A stretch of DNA of 22,124 bases, from positions 1-22,124 of the IMG/VR virus record IMGVR_UViG_3300035703_000429; one strand, given 5' to 3'. Within the stretch, counting starts at the first letter, position 1. The number at the start of each line of letters is the position of its first letter. Both the position numbers and the translations under genes were made by a program. The notes beneath the pieces were generated by a model. That model had not been told where the DNA came from, searched no databases, and saw only the letters and a program-made list of their open reading frames with translations. Origin of the DNA: a virus. Shown piece after piece: positions 21,770 to 22,124 of the stretch.

Positions 21770-21835
21770 CGCGTCACAGCACGCGCACACGCGCAGCAGC
21801 TTCGCTGCCAACGACGTTGCCGAAAAACCCCACAG

Positions 21836-21864
21836 TTGACTCGGGTATTGTTTGTCGCTACAGT
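21836..21864 (+). promoter_or_regulatory. rightward sigma70-like promoter
   Basis: TTGACT (21836-21841), 17 bases, then TACAGT (21859-21864). The start would be near 21871, leaving about 55 bases of leader that contain a palindrome and the ribosome site. It presumably opens the rightward transcript. Confidence 0.65.
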
Positions 21865-21879
21865 CCGTTCCCATCGACA

Positions 21880-21894
21880 GCAACACGGTGTTGC
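21880..21894. promoter_or_regulatory. 15-bp perfect palindrome after the rightward promoter
   Basis: GCAACAC-G-GTGTTGC lies just downstream of the expected start site, where a repressor would block the rightward transcript. The half-site GCAACA also occurs in the dyad at the leftward promoter (20755-20760). Confidence 0.65.
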
Positions 21895-21925
21895 AGTCGC
21901 TAACGATCCTGAAAGGATATACATC

Positions 21926-22105
21926 ATGACGAACGAACACGCCAAGTCACTTCGTGAAGCTACCGCCGGTTTGCTGAAAGCAACGTTGGCTTATGCTAGG
22001 ACGGAAGATCAGAAGCATTACCATCAAATGGTAATGTGGCAGAATCGAATTTGGGTACTTGCAAAGCAAGTCGCTGAGGATGAAGCGACTGAGCTTGCCG
22101 AATAA
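21926..22105 (+). CDS. 59-aa unknown protein, first rightward gene
   Basis: The only plus-strand gene supported here. ATG at 21926 is chosen over an in-frame upstream start because TGAAAGGATAT ends 5 bases before it, matching the ribosome site of the leftward first gene. The product begins MTNEHAKSLREATAGLLKAT and continues 'LAYARTEDQKHYHQMVMWQN'; it is one long amphipathic helix pair, acidic at the C-terminus (VAEDEATELAE), with no known family. It likely begins the early region to the right. A TTGACA follows its stop at 22114-22119 and may be the -35 of another promoter cut by the window edge. Confidence 0.75.
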   Translation: MTNEHAKSLREATAGLLKATLAYARTEDQKHYHQMVMWQNRIWVLAKQVAEDEATELAE

Positions 22106-22124
22106 CCCGACACTTGACAGGGGC

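Larger units (their letters stand above)
21482..21808. repeat. cluster of six perfect three-base-loop dyads
   Basis: GCAGC-AAA-GCTGC (21482-21494), GCGCA-TAA-TGCGC (21517-21529), TATGTC-TAT-GACATA (21585-21599), CGAACC-TTC-GGTTCG (21663-21677), ACGAC-TAC-GTCGT (21688-21700) and GCAGC-TTC-GCTGC (21796-21808). All have 5- or 6-bp perfect arms and exactly three bases in the loop; the arm sequences differ while the geometry is constant. Confidence 0.8.
20686..21925. other. divergent non-coding control region, 1.24 kb
   Basis: No convincing gene lies between the two divergent start codons. Open frames here have no ribosome sites and unusual composition. The left part (20686-20870) is AT-rich with a promoter and several dyads; the right part (21420-21830) is rich in CG steps and short hairpins. 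Listed individually are promoters, operator-like palindromes, a G-quadruplex motif and repeats. It could hold regulatory sites, a replication origin, or both. Confidence 0.75.

Noticed and set aside
10828-22121. 14-mer CGACACTTGACAGG at 10828-10841 and 22108-22121
   Set aside because: About one same-strand 14-mer match is expected by chance in 22 kb. Although both copies hold TTGACA in non-coding DNA, the first copy has no good -10 and the second is cut by the window edge.

Overview
The window is a stretch of tailed-bacteriophage genome (class Caudoviricetes). The evidence is a near-continuous leftward (minus-strand) block holding a large terminase, portal, scaffold, major capsid protein, neck/adaptor proteins and several fibre-like repeat proteins, arranged as in P22-type podoviruses. 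Shine-Dalgarno sites (AGGAGA, AAGGA), sigma70-like promoters and many ATGA/TAATG overlaps fit a Gram-negative host. From memory, the gene families (TerS, TerL, portal of about 690 residues, P22-like coat, small Lys/Gly-rich proteins, DUF6321-like and DUF5872-like proteins) resemble those of uncultured aquatic podoviruses; no database was consulted. No integrase, replication, lysis or tRNA gene was seen, so lifestyle cannot be judged.

Layout in transcription order (right to left). A non-coding control region of about 1.24 kb (20686-21925) separates a rightward gene (21926-22105) from the leftward block. It carries a strong leftward promoter (20726-20754), a rightward promoter (21836-21864), two nearly identical 23-bp palindromes, six three-base-loop dyads, a G-quadruplex motif, a tandem 14-bp repeat and diverged copies of a GGCTRTGTAG element.

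The leftward block starts with small genes (20685 down to 18083): an unknown 83-aa protein, a DUF6321-like protein, a small HNH nuclease, a DUF5872-like protein, two proteins sharing a Lys/Gly motif, and a beta-rich protein. The packaging module follows: a TerS candidate, an HTH protein whose last third is overprinted by the start of TerL, then TerL and portal. Next come a 75-aa protein, a 571-aa virion protein, scaffold and major capsid protein.

Three strong intrinsic terminators lie after the scaffold, capsid and 135-aa genes, so the most abundant shell proteins appear to be insulated from their neighbours. Left of these sit a cassette of fibre-like repeat proteins (9101 to 4657), the fibre/neck adaptor genes, a large propeller-like hub candidate, and two distal fibres. 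The last fibre runs off the left edge.

Three small genes, of 57, 56 and 59 codons, were found by direct reading at stop/start overlaps or behind a ribosome site. Three start sites (TerL, the 571-aa protein, the DUF6321-like protein) were moved on sequence evidence or family resemblance.
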